Numbered from the stretch's first letter, positions 14,641 through 24,360 are shown. The stretch: 35,279 nt of DNA from Eubacterium sp. (GCA_022511205.1 JAFLRY010000019.1:1-35279); one strand, 5' to 3'. The notes: generated by a model from the sequence alone, not told the origin. Numbers and translations are program-made.

Positions 14641-15240
14641 ATGAAAATCATAATAAAATTTGAAGACGTTGATATTTCATCGATCGTAAAGACTTATCAA
14701 AAGGACAAACAGGAGGAGCTTGAAGGCTCGTCACGCTTCGGCAGCCTGAAAAAGCAGCTTTTCGGCGCGGGAATGGCGTTTGCGGAATTTGCTGCGAAGG
14801 AATTGTTGGAAAAAAAGCCTGAAGTAATTGAGCGCACCGCCGAAAGCATGGCCAAAAACTATTTGGAAAAGCACAGACTAAAGCTCACGCTTGATAAAAT
14901 AATACTGCTGACAGATGATTCGAGCACTGATCTCAGCGGTGTGGCAGCTGAAATCTCAGATGTGGACTATTCTCAGATTTTAACTTCTGTCAGCCCGAAG
15001 CTTGTAAAAAGGCTTAAAAAAACGTACAAAAACAGCGCTTTGCTGAAAATATTAAATGTTATCACCTCGGATGATGAAACGTTGAAAAACATAATGTCCG
15101 CCATAGACGATGAAAAGAAAGAACAGCTTTTGCAGATATTCGTTACGGAGTATAACGACGTGATTTGCAACGAGATCAATGGGTTAGCGCAGAAGAGAAA
15201 TATTGCTGCGAAGGTCAACGAAATCATCATTGAAGCCTGA
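14641..15240 (+). CDS. Protein of unknown function (199 residues, helical, charged)
   Basis: I do not recognise this protein. From the ATG at 14641 (GGAG nine bases upstream) it has 199 residues; the frame is open back to 14530, but that extension has no ribosome site. There is no signal peptide. A short, moderately hydrophobic Gly/Ala patch near residues 40-55 (FGAGMAFAEFAAKELL) could touch a membrane; the rest is Lys/Glu-rich and predicted helical. It stands alone between divergent srtB and malQ with its own promoter, so context does not assign a role. Length, codon use similar to neighbours and the ribosome site support a real gene. Confidence 0.6.
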   Translation: MKIIIKFEDVDISSIVKTYQKDKQEELEGSSRFGSLKKQLFGAGMAFAEFAAKELLEKKPEVIERTAESMAKNYLEKHRLKLTLDKIILLTDDSSTDLSGVAAEISDVDYSQILTSVSPKLVKRLKKTYKNSALLKILNVITSDDETLKNIMSAIDDEKKEQLLQIFVTEYNDVICNEINGLAQKRNIAAKVNEIIIEA

Positions 15241-15289
15241 TCGTTCAACGCCAAGTATAGGCAAAGCGGGACGAAACGAAAAACGATCA
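15238..15289 (+). repeat. 8-base inverted repeat upstream of the malQ promoter
   Basis: TGATCGTT (15238-15245) and AACGATCA (15282-15289) are exact complements 36 bases apart. They lie between the orphan gene and the malQ promoter. No T run follows, so it is not a terminator; a regulator site or looped structure is possible. Confidence 0.35.
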
Positions 15290-15295
15290 ATTGAA

Positions 15296-15324
15296 TTGAC
15301 AGCGGATGAGATTGAATATATACT
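15296..15324 (+). promoter_or_regulatory. Promoter of malQ
   Basis: TTGACA (15296-15301), 17-base spacer, TATACT (15319-15324). It predicts a start near 15331 and a leader of about 40 bases to the ATG at 15373. The palindrome CTGATCAG lies in that leader. Confidence 0.65.
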
Positions 15325-15372
15325 AAACTAAGTTGACTGATCAGCCATAAATTGGCAGAAAGGGGGATATAT

Positions 15373-16854
15373 ATGAATCGCAAAGTGCCGAGAATGGCGG
15401 GAATTTTGATGCCTATAGCCTCTCTTCCGTCAAAGGACGGAGTAGGAAGCTTCGGAAAGGAAGCCTATCGGTTCGTGGATTTTTTGGCGGATGCCGGCGT
15501 TCAGATGTGGCAGGTTTTGCCCTTGAATCCGCTGGGCTACGGCAACAGCCCGTATCAGCCCTATTCCTCATATGCGGGGGACGAATTATATATAGACCTT
15601 GACTTGCTTATGGAAGACGGCTATCTGTTTGAAAGCAGGGAAACCCTGCCGAATACGGGGCGCATTGATTACGATCGTGCGAGAAGCCACAAGCTGCCTT
15701 ATCTTAAGGAAGCGTTCAAGCGCTTTGAAGGCCTTTCCGCAGAAAAGAATGCGTTTGATGAGTTTTGCAAGCAAAGCTGGGTTTATCAGTACGCGGTGTT
15801 TATCACCTTAAAAAAGCACAATGGTATGCGTTGCTGGAACGAGTGGCCTGACGCTCAGCGTGATTGGACACCTGAAAGCGATTTCGACCTCTCTTCCTAC
15901 GAAAACGAAATCCGCTTCAATATGTTTTTGCAATATCTGTTTTATAAGCAATGGAATGCTCTGAAGCGCTACGCCAATGGAAAGGGCATTTTAATGGTGG
16001 GCGACGTTCCGTTTTACGTTGGTATCGACTCGCTGGACGTATGGCAGGCGCGGGATAACTTTCTTCTGGACGAAAAGGGCTACCCCACCTTTATCGCGGG
16101 AGTTCCCCCGGATTATTTCAGCGCCACCGGTCAGCGCTGGGGAAACCCGATTTACGATTGGGAAAAAATGGAAAAGGATAAATTCCGATTTTGGATAGAC
16201 CGCTTGCAATACAGCGCAAGGCTTTACGATATCGTGCGTATCGATCACTTCCGCGCCTTTGACACCTACTGGAAGATACCATCCTCCTGCGAAACGGCGA
16301 TGGTGGGCGAGTGGCTTGAAGCCCCGGGATACGCCTTTTTTGACAGACTGCTGGAAGAGCTTCCCGATATCTGGCTCATTGCGGAGGATCTGGGAGAGCT
16401 TCGCCCTGAAGTTTTGGTACTGAGAGACGCTTACGGACTTCCCGGAATGAACGTTGCGCAATTCTCCCTGCCGGATACGGACGCCGTTAAAAAGAACCAA
16501 GTTATTTATACAGGGACGCACGACAACCAAACGGTTATCGGCTGGTATGAGGAAATGGACACCGAGGCAAGGCTGAAAATCAACCGCAGTCTGGACGGAG
16601 AGGGGAGAAAGGGCAAAAGCTTCTCCTACCGTATGCTTCACTATGTGATGAACAGCGACGCGGATTATGCTATTGTGCCTGTATCCGACTTGCTGGAGCT
16701 GGACGATTCCGCGCGTATAAACACGCCGGGAACTGTCGGAAGCCCCAACTGGGAATGGCGTTTAACGGAGCTTGAATCCTTAATATCCCGCAAGGATTTC
16801 TTAAAGGAAATGATAATCTCCTCTAAAAGAATGCCGATCTCCAAGACTGAGTGA
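15373..16854 (+). CDS. malQ: 4-alpha-glucanotransferase (amylomaltase, GH77)
   Basis: 493 residues from the ATG at 15373, which has AGGGGG upstream; an upstream in-frame TTG lacks one. The enzyme moves alpha-1,4-glucan segments between maltodextrins in the cytosol, releasing glucose. GH77 hallmarks are clear: LPLNPLGYGNSPYQPYSSYAG near 49-69, nucleophile Asp291 in RIDHFRAF, acid/base Glu338 in AEDLGEL, and Asp384 in GTHDNQT. Length fits the family. A substrate-binding lipoprotein follows, pointing to use of imported maltodextrins. The intergenic region between the two has an 8-base-pair hairpin (16896-16923) without T run, perhaps protecting one of the messages. Confidence 0.96.
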   Translation: MNRKVPRMAGILMPIASLPSKDGVGSFGKEAYRFVDFLADAGVQMWQVLPLNPLGYGNSPYQPYSSYAGDELYIDLDLLMEDGYLFESRETLPNTGRIDYDRARSHKLPYLKEAFKRFEGLSAEKNAFDEFCKQSWVYQYAVFITLKKHNGMRCWNEWPDAQRDWTPESDFDLSSYENEIRFNMFLQYLFYKQWNALKRYANGKGILMVGDVPFYVGIDSLDVWQARDNFLLDEKGYPTFIAGVPPDYFSATGQRWGNPIYDWEKMEKDKFRFWIDRLQYSARLYDIVRIDHFRAFDTYWKIPSSCETAMVGEWLEAPGYAFFDRLLEELPDIWLIAEDLGELRPEVLVLRDAYGLPGMNVAQFSLPDTDAVKKNQVIYTGTHDNQTVIGWYEEMDTEARLKINRSLDGEGRKGKSFSYRMLHYVMNSDADYAIVPVSDLLELDDSARINTPGTVGSPNWEWRLTELESLISRKDFLKEMIISSKRMPISKTE

Positions 16855-16895
16855 AACTGAAAAAATCATAGACATCGTTTAATTTTGCGATAAAA

Positions 16896-16923
16896 AGGCA
16901 AGACGGATTCTCCTTTCTTGCCT
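16896..16923 (+). other. Intercistronic hairpin between malQ and the binding-protein gene
   Basis: AGGCAAGA (16896-16903) pairs with TCTTGCCT (16916-16923) over a 12-base loop. The sequence after it is GAAAATATA, not a T run, so read-through is expected; it may stabilise the malQ message or favour higher binding-protein levels. Confidence 0.4.
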
Positions 16924-16949
16924 GAAAATATATGGTCAGGAGTGAAAAT

Positions 16950-18209
16950 ATGAAAAAATTATTTGCTGTCCTTTTGGCGGCCGTAATGCTGTTTACACTT
17001 ACCGCATGCGGTTCGGGCGGAAACAACGGCCCCGATGAACCCGCGGAAGGCGAATGGGCCGGTACTTACGACGTGAAGATATGGATAGCCGATAACGCAG
17101 TAGAACTTACCAAAAAGCAGATCGCTGATTTTAACAGTTCAAATGAATACGGAATCGTTATCAACGCCGCGATAGAAGCGGTGAGCGAAAACGATTCTGC
17201 CGACAATATGCTTGCAGACGTGAATGCCGGTGGTGATATTTTCTGCCTTTCACAGGCTCAATTCGACCGCCTTGTACAGGCCGGCGCACTTTCTAAGCTT
17301 ACCGAGAGCGCCGCTAAAGCCGTTACCGAAGCCAACGATGCCGGTATAGTAGGCGCTGCCAAGTCGGATGAGGATATCTATGCCTATCCCCTCAGCTCCG
17401 ATAACGGATATTTACTGTATTACGACAAGAGCGTTATCCCCGATGAGGACGTGACCAGCCTTGAAAAGCTCATTGAAGACTGCGAAGCTGCCAACAAACA
17501 TTTCTGTATGGAGCTTGAAACCTCTGCTTGGTATCTTGCGGGCTTCTTCTTCGGCACGGGCTGCCTTTCCGATTGGACTGTTGATAAGGATGGTAATTTC
17601 GTATCAGTCAACGATACCTTCAATTCGGCAAACGGTCTTATCGCCGCTAAGGGGATGAAGAAGCTCCTTGATTCACCGATACACGTTAGCGCTTCCGGCG
17701 CGGAGAACTTCGCAAACGGCGCTGCGGTAGTTGTAACCGGTACTTGGGGATACAATATCGGCAAAGCGATACTCGGCGATGATATCGGCGCGGCCGCTCT
17801 GCCGTCATTTACCGTAGACGGCAAAGAGTATCATATCGGTTCTTTCAACGGTTGCAAGCTGTTGGGCGTAAAGCCGCAGGATGATGCTGTCAGATCAGCC
17901 GTTCTTCACAAGCTGGCGCAGTTTCTCACAGATGAGGAGCGTCAGACGGAGCGCTTTGAAGAGCTTGCGTGGAGCCCTACAAATATTAACGCTCAGGCGT
18001 CGAGTGCCGTTCAGTCGAATCCGGGTCTTGTGGCTCTGTTTGCCCAAAGCCCCTATTCAGTTGCTCAGGGGCAGATCCACAGCTCATGGTGGAGCATTGC
18101 CAAGACTATTGCCGATGACGTAAAGGCCGCTGATAATGACGAGGAAATTCAGGCCGCGCTTGACAGCTATCACGATAAGCTGGATTCACTGTTTGAAACG
18201 TCTGATTAG
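16950..18209 (+). CDS. ABC-type sugar-binding lipoprotein (extracellular solute-binding family 1)
   Basis: 419 residues from the ATG at 16950, set by AGGAGTG upstream. A lipoprotein signal ends in LTACGSGG with Cys20. The body has the features of family 1 binding proteins: VKIWIADNAVELTKKQIADFN at the start, YAYPLSSDNGYLLYYDKS near 143 and a late WSPTN segment. The order of strands and these motifs resemble maltose-type binding proteins. With malQ directly upstream it is likely a maltodextrin receptor. No permease or ATPase gene accompanies it in the window, so the rest of the importer must be encoded elsewhere; sugar identity is inferred from malQ. Confidence 0.85.
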   Translation: MKKLFAVLLAAVMLFTLTACGSGGNNGPDEPAEGEWAGTYDVKIWIADNAVELTKKQIADFNSSNEYGIVINAAIEAVSENDSADNMLADVNAGGDIFCLSQAQFDRLVQAGALSKLTESAAKAVTEANDAGIVGAAKSDEDIYAYPLSSDNGYLLYYDKSVIPDEDVTSLEKLIEDCEAANKHFCMELETSAWYLAGFFFGTGCLSDWTVDKDGNFVSVNDTFNSANGLIAAKGMKKLLDSPIHVSASGAENFANGAAVVVTGTWGYNIGKAILGDDIGAAALPSFTVDGKEYHIGSFNGCKLLGVKPQDDAVRSAVLHKLAQFLTDEERQTERFEELAWSPTNINAQASSAVQSNPGLVALFAQSPYSVAQGQIHSSWWSIAKTIADDVKAADNDEEIQAALDSYHDKLDSLFETSD

Positions 18210-18226
18210 TTGAATCTCAAAAAAAC

Positions 18227-18260
18227 ATAGCCACCGGTTAAATCGGTGGCTATATTTTTT
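18227..18260. terminator. Intrinsic terminator, usable from both strands
   Basis: ATAGCCACCG (18227-18236) pairs with CGGTGGCTAT (18244-18253) around a 7-base loop, followed by T6. An A run in front gives a U tract for the minus-strand GH95-like gene arriving from the right. Confidence 0.9.
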
Positions 18261-18281
18261 GGCTTTTTAATTGCGGCGTTA

Positions 18282-20966
18282 TTATTTCTTGTTTATCTCG
18301 AATGAAACGGACTTCGTTTCGCCCGCGTTAAAGGTCAATTCCTGAACTTCATCGGAAAGTCCGCAGGATACGGTGATCGTCTGATCGATATCGGAGCTTA
18401 TCTCAACTGTTGCCGTGCCCGCTTTGATATCCCATTCAAGCTTTTCCACCGTTGCGCGGGTGCGCGCCTTGATGCCTGTTAACGTTCCTTTGTCAAAACC
18501 GCTGTTGGGAAGAGCGGGGAGAATTTCGATCTCGCCCGCGTTTGAGAACACGAGGCTTTCATTGATTATTCCGAGATAGCCTATGGCAAAATCGGTGCAG
18601 TAGCAACTGTTGCGATCGTAATCGTGATTGGTCATCAGTGAATCGTAACGTATTCTGTGATTTTCAAGCTTTAACAAGGCTTTTGAAAGGCTGTCTCTGT
18701 CCTTAAGCCTTGCGGCAATAAGGGAGCGGTGAATAAGCGCGTGGCTCGCTTCATTTTCACTGGTTCTGTTGGCGATCGCCTGAATTGCCGCGTTTGCCAG
18801 TTCCTCGTTGTCCTGCGTTTCAAACAGCGGCCATACGCAGTAGAGATGGCTCAGATGTCTGTGGGTGTTGTTTTCCTCAAAGGCGGTGGTTGCCCATTCC
18901 TTGAGCGCTCCCGTTTCGTCATAGAGATAGGGCGGAAGATCGTTGAGAAGCTGCTCCCATTTTGACGTATCCGCATTTGGCGCTACTCTCGACATAATGT
19001 CAAGCAACATAATGAGATTATCTCTGCAAGCCGCAATATCAATAGCGCAGTTGGCGTCAGACGGGCTCCAGTAGTTTGAGGGATTGTTTTCAGGTGAATA
19101 GCTGGGCAGTATGCAATAGGTTTCGCCCTCGTTCAACCCCGTCTTGCCCTCTTCGTAGTGGATGCCACCCTCGGAATCGGTATAATAATCGGGTGTCATA
19201 AGCTGATCCCAGTAGTTCGCTGATTTAACCAAAAGCGGATAAAGAATATCCTCCTCCAGCCTCAAATAACCTCTGTCCGTGATTTCCTTGATCTGTGCGT
19301 CCGTCAGATCCTCGGCAACGGGGGAGAGAACGGATCGAAGCGCGTTAAGATCGAATTCATCGCTCAGCGGAATATTGATGTTTCCGTAGCACTGAAGCGT
19401 TTCGTATAAGGGCTGGATCATCCAGGAGGTACCCGCGTTCCAGTATCTGAAAGGATAGGGATAGCAGGTTTCAACGATAACAGCCTTGTCGCCGTCAGAG
19501 TTAACGGGAGCTTGTATCGCCTCCGTGAAGCCGTGGGTGGCGTAAGCGTTCTCCTCCCAGTCGGGAAGCTGGCGCAGAATGAAATAAGTATAGCCGATGG
19601 GTGACGATGAAATGTTGCCCGTATTCATAGACGAGGTTTGCAGGTTGACGTTCGCGTCCATGGTGTATTTGCTTCCCCAACCTGTGTTCCATTCGCCCGT
19701 CCACATACCGTAAAGGCGGCTGGTGGAATAGCCGCTGCAACAGAGATAAGCAAATCTGCCCGCGTAATACGTTCTTTGTGCAAGGGCAGAATTAAGCTTT
19801 CCGCTTCCGTGCTGAGCGTTCAGAAGGCTTTCGTTTGAAGCGGCGCTGTCCTCCAGCGTGAGGGTAACAGCGTCAAACTGAGGTTGATAGACAGCAAGGT
19901 GATTTTCAAGCGCCTTATCGTAATCAAATTCGCCGTCTGCCGTGTATTTATCTGCGATTGTCTTCGCCTGAGCGTACAGCTCGTCAACAAGCGTAAAATC
20001 CGTCTGCTTATTGAAAGCAACATAAACGCCCATATCGTAGGTGCGGTCGGAGATCGTGATGAGGTAAACCGCGTCCGCATCGGTTATCTTTATGCCGCAG
20101 TTGTCTCCGCTGAACTGGCGTTCCCAGTTGTTTTTATCAAGATATACCTTTTCTTTCGTGCCGCCCTCCGCTATAACGTAGGTATGCGTAGCGTAGCCGC
20201 CGTATTTCAGCTCGCTGTTGTCATAGGCGGGATAGTGGGCAACGAGGGCAATGGAATCCGCCTCATCACTCACAAGCTTTTTATATTTAAGGTTGTTTTC
20301 ATCACTGCTGCCGAAATTCGCCATAGTGCAGAGATCGTCCAGCGACAGGGTCATATTGACCTTTGTGCCGTTGCTTGACGATGAGATTTCCGTGATGACC
20401 GCGCCGTCTGCCATCGAAGTAAAGGACGTTCTATTCCAAATACCGTCGCTATTTTCATAACGAACTCCCACCTGCGAGGTCTCATAATCCGTATAGCGAA
20501 CGTAGTTTTTCTCGCCCTCGCCCTCAATATCAAGCCTGAGCTGTCCGCCGGGGTGGAAGCGGTAAACGTCATCGTAATTGGCGATATCCGTTATGTCTTC
20601 GTGATTAACGATCGCCTGCTTAACGGTCTCCAATTCCTCAAAGGTTTCGGGACAGTAACGTACGTTTCTGTTTGGCATAATAAAGTGCATATTCTGGAAA
20701 ATGAACGTATCGGAATAGGGCGAGCCGCTTGTAACGAAACCCTGAAGCCCGTTGCCCGAAACCATTCCCTGCCGCCAGGCATCCGTTTTATTCTGCTCTG
20801 TTGCTGAAAGCTCATCGTAGTTTTCGCTGTATGATATCTTGCTCATATCAGTAAACAGATCATCAATTTTCATATTGGTCTTTTCGCCTCCCGAACACGC
20901 CGCAAGCGAAACGGTAAGCGCTCCGCAAACAGTTAAACAAAGTATTTTCTTTATGAATTTATTCAT
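18282..20966 (-). CDS. GH95-like glycoside hydrolase, lipoprotein
   Basis: 894 residues. A lipoprotein signal ends in LAACSGG with Cys24. The body resembles GH95: an N-terminal beta-domain with WRQGMVSGNG near 64-73, an (alpha/alpha)6 barrel bearing HRHLSHLY at 702-709, and a C-terminal beta-domain with EIEILPALPNSGF near 812-824. GH95 enzymes remove alpha-L-fucose or alpha-L-galactose from host or plant glycans by an inverting mechanism. Parts differ from classical members, so the sugar specificity is open. The enzyme should be displayed on the outside. GGAGGTG precedes the ATG. A TGATATAAT extended -10 lies at 20986-20994 but is so close to the ribosome site that I doubt it is the main promoter. 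Confidence 0.75.
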   Translation of the reverse strand: MNKFIKKILCLTVCGALTVSLAACSGGEKTNMKIDDLFTDMSKISYSENYDELSATEQNKTDAWRQGMVSGNGLQGFVTSGSPYSDTFIFQNMHFIMPNRNVRYCPETFEELETVKQAIVNHEDITDIANYDDVYRFHPGGQLRLDIEGEGEKNYVRYTDYETSQVGVRYENSDGIWNRTSFTSMADGAVITEISSSSNGTKVNMTLSLDDLCTMANFGSSDENNLKYKKLVSDEADSIALVAHYPAYDNSELKYGGYATHTYVIAEGGTKEKVYLDKNNWERQFSGDNCGIKITDADAVYLITISDRTYDMGVYVAFNKQTDFTLVDELYAQAKTIADKYTADGEFDYDKALENHLAVYQPQFDAVTLTLEDSAASNESLLNAQHGSGKLNSALAQRTYYAGRFAYLCCSGYSTSRLYGMWTGEWNTGWGSKYTMDANVNLQTSSMNTGNISSSPIGYTYFILRQLPDWEENAYATHGFTEAIQAPVNSDGDKAVIVETCYPYPFRYWNAGTSWMIQPLYETLQCYGNINIPLSDEFDLNALRSVLSPVAEDLTDAQIKEITDRGYLRLEEDILYPLLVKSANYWDQLMTPDYYTDSEGGIHYEEGKTGLNEGETYCILPSYSPENNPSNYWSPSDANCAIDIAACRDNLIMLLDIMSRVAPNADTSKWEQLLNDLPPYLYDETGALKEWATTAFEENNTHRHLSHLYCVWPLFETQDNEELANAAIQAIANRTSENEASHALIHRSLIAARLKDRDSLSKALLKLENHRIRYDSLMTNHDYDRNSCYCTDFAIGYLGIINESLVFSNAGEIEILPALPNSGFDKGTLTGIKARTRATVEKLEWDIKAGTATVEISSDIDQTITVSCGLSDEVQELTFNAGETKSVSFEINKK

Positions 20967-21250
20967 TAAAATTCACCTCCGGCTGATTATATCATAATTT
21001 TCAGGATAAATAAATACGGTATTTCAAAGTATTTAACGTAGTATTAATGGCTGCGTTTGCAAAAGGCAGGAGATTGTTTCAAGAGTATTTCGGCAGAAGC
21101 TTTTGATAGAGCTAAAAAAATATTATGAGTTATATACTTTGTATTTGCTATTTATATTTTAATGTGTTAAACTATCATACGAATTATGAATGATGACATC
21201 GGAGATCCGCTTTGCTGAGGATTTGCCAATAATAAATAGGAGAACATTTT
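20967..21250. other. Divergent intergenic region, little recognisable content
   Basis: About 280 A/T-rich bases between the divergent GH95-like and DUF3737 genes. Besides the weak promoter at 21145-21173 I see no hairpin, repeat or short ORF with a ribosome site. Confidence 0.5.
21145..21173 (+). promoter_or_regulatory. Weak candidate promoter for the DUF3737 gene cluster
   Basis: TTGCTA (21145-21150), 17-base spacer, TAAACT (21168-21173) with TG one base before the -10. Moderate match only; leader of about 70 bases to the ATG at 21251. Confidence 0.35.
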
Positions 21251-22120
21251 ATGGGCGAAAAGAAAGAATACCGCCAAGCGTATCTGACGGGTGAACGCGC
21301 GCTTTTTCAGGGGGAAAATCTCAGGATCGTTGACACGATTTTTGCTGACGGCGAATCTCCTTTAAAGGAAAGCCGCGATATTGAGCTGATCGGCAGTATG
21401 TTTAAATGGAAATACCCGCTTTGGTATGCTGAGAATATTATTGCGAAAAATTGCACCTGGTTTGAAATGGCGCGCGCCGGCGTTTGGTATACGAAGCATA
21501 TCACCGTGGAGAATTCTGCCATTGAAGCACCGAAAAATTTCAGGCGCTGTGAGGATCTCGTGCTGAAAAACGTATCATTGCCGAACGCGGCGGAAACCCT
21601 TTGGCATTGTGACGGCGTTGTGATGGAGCACGTTACCGCAAAGGGAGATTACCTTGCGATGAATTGCCAAAATATGAAGGTTTCCGATCTGACCCTGTAC
21701 GGCAACTATTCCTTTGACGGCGCGAAAAACGTTGAGATACGAAATTCTCATCTGCTGTCTAAGGATTCCTTCTGGAACAGTGAAAACGTTACCGTTTACG
21801 ATTCTTTTATTTCGGGCGAATATCTCGGCTGGAACGCCAAGAATCTCACGCTGATAAACTGCACGGTGGAAAGCCTTCAGGGAATGTGCTATATCGATAA
21901 TCTTGTGATGAAAAACTGCAAGCTGATCAATACTACTCTTGTGTTTGAATATTCAACGGTGGATGCGGATATCGTCGGCAAGATAGACAGCGTTATGAAT
22001 CCCTCGGGCGGCGTGATCCGCGCTGATTCGATAGACGAGCTAATCATCGAAAAGGATAAGATCGATCCCTCCAAAACGAAAATTATTTGCAGATGTGATG
22101 ATAAATCCTCTTGCGCATAA
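21251..22120 (+). CDS. DUF3737 family protein (beta-helix-like)
   Basis: 289 residues, no signal peptide. The chain is a series of short repeats of about 20 residues with patterns such as NVTVYDSFISGEYLGWNAKN and NLVMKNCKLINTTL, which fits a right-handed beta-helix; the full length corresponds to DUF3737. The family is common in gut Firmicutes and lactobacilli but has no established activity. It is 31 bases ahead of a MalY/PatB-type gene, a pairing I recall from other genomes, so the two probably act together. AGGAG precedes the ATG. Confidence 0.82.
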   Translation: MGEKKEYRQAYLTGERALFQGENLRIVDTIFADGESPLKESRDIELIGSMFKWKYPLWYAENIIAKNCTWFEMARAGVWYTKHITVENSAIEAPKNFRRCEDLVLKNVSLPNAAETLWHCDGVVMEHVTAKGDYLAMNCQNMKVSDLTLYGNYSFDGAKNVEIRNSHLLSKDSFWNSENVTVYDSFISGEYLGWNAKNLTLINCTVESLQGMCYIDNLVMKNCKLINTTLVFEYSTVDADIVGKIDSVMNPSGGVIRADSIDELIIEKDKIDPSKTKIICRCDDKSSCA

Positions 22121-22151
22121 ATAAAGATGCAAACGAAAGGCAGAGCGTGTT

Positions 22152-23333
22152 ATGAGATATGATTTTGATACACCGATAAACCGCAGAAATACGAATTCCC
22201 TGAAATGGGATATTGCGGAAAACGAGCTTCCCATGTGGGTGGCGGATATGGATTTTGTTGCCGCGCCTGAAATTCGTGAGGCGATCAGAGCAAGGGCCGA
22301 CCACGGCGTTTTCGGCTATTCCGTGATACCCGAAGAATGGAATCAGGCATATATCGGCTGGTGGCAAAGGCGCCACGGCTTTACTATTGATAAGGATTGG
22401 CTCGTATTTTGCACGGGCGTTGTACCTGCCATATCAAGCATCGTTCGAAAACTTACCACTCCTGCGGAAAAGGTGCTGATCCAAACTCCGGTGTATAACA
22501 TCTTTTTCAATTCCATTCTCAATAACGGCAGGCAGGTTTTGGAAAGCGGACTTAAATACAATGACGGCAAGTACGAGATCGATTTTGATGATCTGGAGCA
22601 AAAGCTTGCAGATCCGCAGACTTCTCTTATGATCCTTTGCAATCCCCACAATCCCGTTGGAAAAATTTGGGATAAAGATACGCTTGCGAAGATCGGGGAG
22701 CTTTGCCTTAAGCACCACGTTGTGGTGCTGTCCGATGAAATTCACTGCGATCTCACCGATCCGGGAAAGGAATATATCCCATTCGCCTCTGTTTCAGAGG
22801 ACTGCAGGGAAAACAGCGTAACCTGCATCGCGCCGACGAAGGCCTTTAATATGGCGGGGCTTCAGACTTCCGCGGTGATGATCCCAAATCCCGTTCTTCG
22901 CCATAAGGTTTGGCGCGCGCTCAACACCGATGAGGTGGCCGAGCCCAATGCCTTCGCGATAGACGCAACGATCGCCGCATTTACGAAGGGCGACGGTTGG
23001 CTCGATGAACTCAGGCGGTATATTTTTGAGAACAAAAAAAGAACTGTTGAATTTATCGAAGCCGAGCTTCCTCAAATAAGCGTTGTACCGTCTGAGGCAA
23101 CGTATTTGTTGTGGCTGGATTGCTCGAAAATGGCGGGAACAGCCGCTCAGGCAGCAGGATATATTCGGCAGAAAACAGGACTGTATCTATCAGGCGGCAG
23201 TCAATACGGAAGCGGCGGGGAAAGCTTCATGCGCCTGAATATCGCCTGCCCGCGCTCCACGCTTGAGGACGGCCTTGCAAGGCTGCGTGACGGCATCCTC
23301 TTCTATGAGGAATACGTTAAAAACAATGATTAA
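22152..23333 (+). CDS. MalY/PatB-family PLP-dependent C-S lyase / aminotransferase
   Basis: 393 residues, fold type I PLP enzyme in the cytosol. The MalY/PatB opening (FDTPINRRNTNSLKWD and LPMWVADMDF near 5-35) is plain. The PLP lysine is Lys230 in APTKAFNMAGLQ, with NPHNPVG at 164-170 and SDEIHCD near 194-200 as cofactor contacts. Members usually split cystathionine or other cysteine S-conjugates to thiol, pyruvate and ammonia; E. coli MalY also represses maltose genes. The presence of malQ upstream is suggestive, but most relatives are just lyases. It follows the DUF3737 gene with a short gap. Confidence 0.9.
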   Translation: MRYDFDTPINRRNTNSLKWDIAENELPMWVADMDFVAAPEIREAIRARADHGVFGYSVIPEEWNQAYIGWWQRRHGFTIDKDWLVFCTGVVPAISSIVRKLTTPAEKVLIQTPVYNIFFNSILNNGRQVLESGLKYNDGKYEIDFDDLEQKLADPQTSLMILCNPHNPVGKIWDKDTLAKIGELCLKHHVVVLSDEIHCDLTDPGKEYIPFASVSEDCRENSVTCIAPTKAFNMAGLQTSAVMIPNPVLRHKVWRALNTDEVAEPNAFAIDATIAAFTKGDGWLDELRRYIFENKKRTVEFIEAELPQISVVPSEATYLLWLDCSKMAGTAAQAAGYIRQKTGLYLSGGSQYGSGGESFMRLNIACPRSTLEDGLARLRDGILFYEEYVKNND

Positions 23334-23359
23334 ATACGAACGAAACAGAGGACAAAGAA

Positions 23360-24307
23360 ATGCATTTGATTAAAATAGATAAAAGCCATTATCAGGGTCA
23401 GGCAGACCCGTATATTTTGAAAAGCGGCGGAAGATATTATATTTACGTTACTGGGCATGACGCGATCTACGCTTATCATTCGGATGATCTTTTTGACGGC
23501 TGGGAATATTACGGCAAGGTTATGGAGATGCCCGGTCACGAGGCGTTCTGGGCGCCCTGCGTAATAGAGCTTGACGGAAAATTTTATATGTATAATTCAG
23601 TTGAGATTTACGATGATGAGCCTGATAAGGGCGGCCACAGAGGGGCAATGCACGTTTCCGTTGCAGATAACCCTCTCGGTCCGTTTACCGATACGAAGCG
23701 CATACTTCATCCGTTTTCAATCGATTCCCACGTTGTTAAAAACGAAGCGGGACTGTTCATTTTCTATTCCTCAAACAGATTTGAGGGAGAGAGGATAGGT
23801 ACCTGCATTTACGTTGACAAAATGCTTGATCCGTTTACTCCCGCGGGCAAGCCTGTTTTGGTAGTTGAGCCTACTCTTGACGAGGATATCTACAGACACG
23901 ACAGATATAAAAAAGGTCAGCACTGGCACACGATCGAGGGCGCGTTTTATTTTAAAGAGGGCGACTGGCAGTACGTTATGTATTCAGGCAACTGCTATGA
24001 AAAGCCCACGTATTATATTGGCTATGCCCGGGCGAAAACGAATGAAACGGACTTAACGAAAATCAAATTTGAAAAATATCCGGATGACAATACATATTTC
24101 CCTGTGCTGAAAGCCAACGAGTTTGAAGAGGGAACGGGTCATCATTCAATGATAAAGGAAAACGGACAGTGGTATGCGATCTATCATGCGAGGGATTACG
24201 GCTTTGAGGCGGATACCAGCGCCTTTGACGCGAGAAACGCAAGAATCTGTAAGCTTAACGTTGAGGACGGTATTATCACCGCCGAAAGATATGAGGATCA
24301 TATATAA
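23360..24307 (+). CDS. GH43-family glycoside hydrolase, cytosolic
   Basis: 315 residues without signal peptide. The five-bladed propeller pattern of GH43 is seen with the three catalytic acids: Asp16 in QADPYI (base), Asp122 in SIDSHVV (pKa modulator) and Glu193 in TIEGAF (acid). GH43 enzymes are mostly beta-xylosidases and alpha-L-arabinofuranosidases, so it probably trims short arabino- or xylo-oligosaccharides after import. It lies 26 bases after the PLP-enzyme gene, so it may share its transcript. Substrate specificity cannot be read from the sequence. Confidence 0.88.
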   Translation: MHLIKIDKSHYQGQADPYILKSGGRYYIYVTGHDAIYAYHSDDLFDGWEYYGKVMEMPGHEAFWAPCVIELDGKFYMYNSVEIYDDEPDKGGHRGAMHVSVADNPLGPFTDTKRILHPFSIDSHVVKNEAGLFIFYSSNRFEGERIGTCIYVDKMLDPFTPAGKPVLVVEPTLDEDIYRHDRYKKGQHWHTIEGAFYFKEGDWQYVMYSGNCYEKPTYYIGYARAKTNETDLTKIKFEKYPDDNTYFPVLKANEFEEGTGHHSMIKENGQWYAIYHARDYGFEADTSAFDARNARICKLNVEDGIITAERYEDHI

Positions 24308-24360
24308 AATCCATATCAGCTTAATGAGACAAACCGTAATTATCCGAAGGCGGCAGGCTT

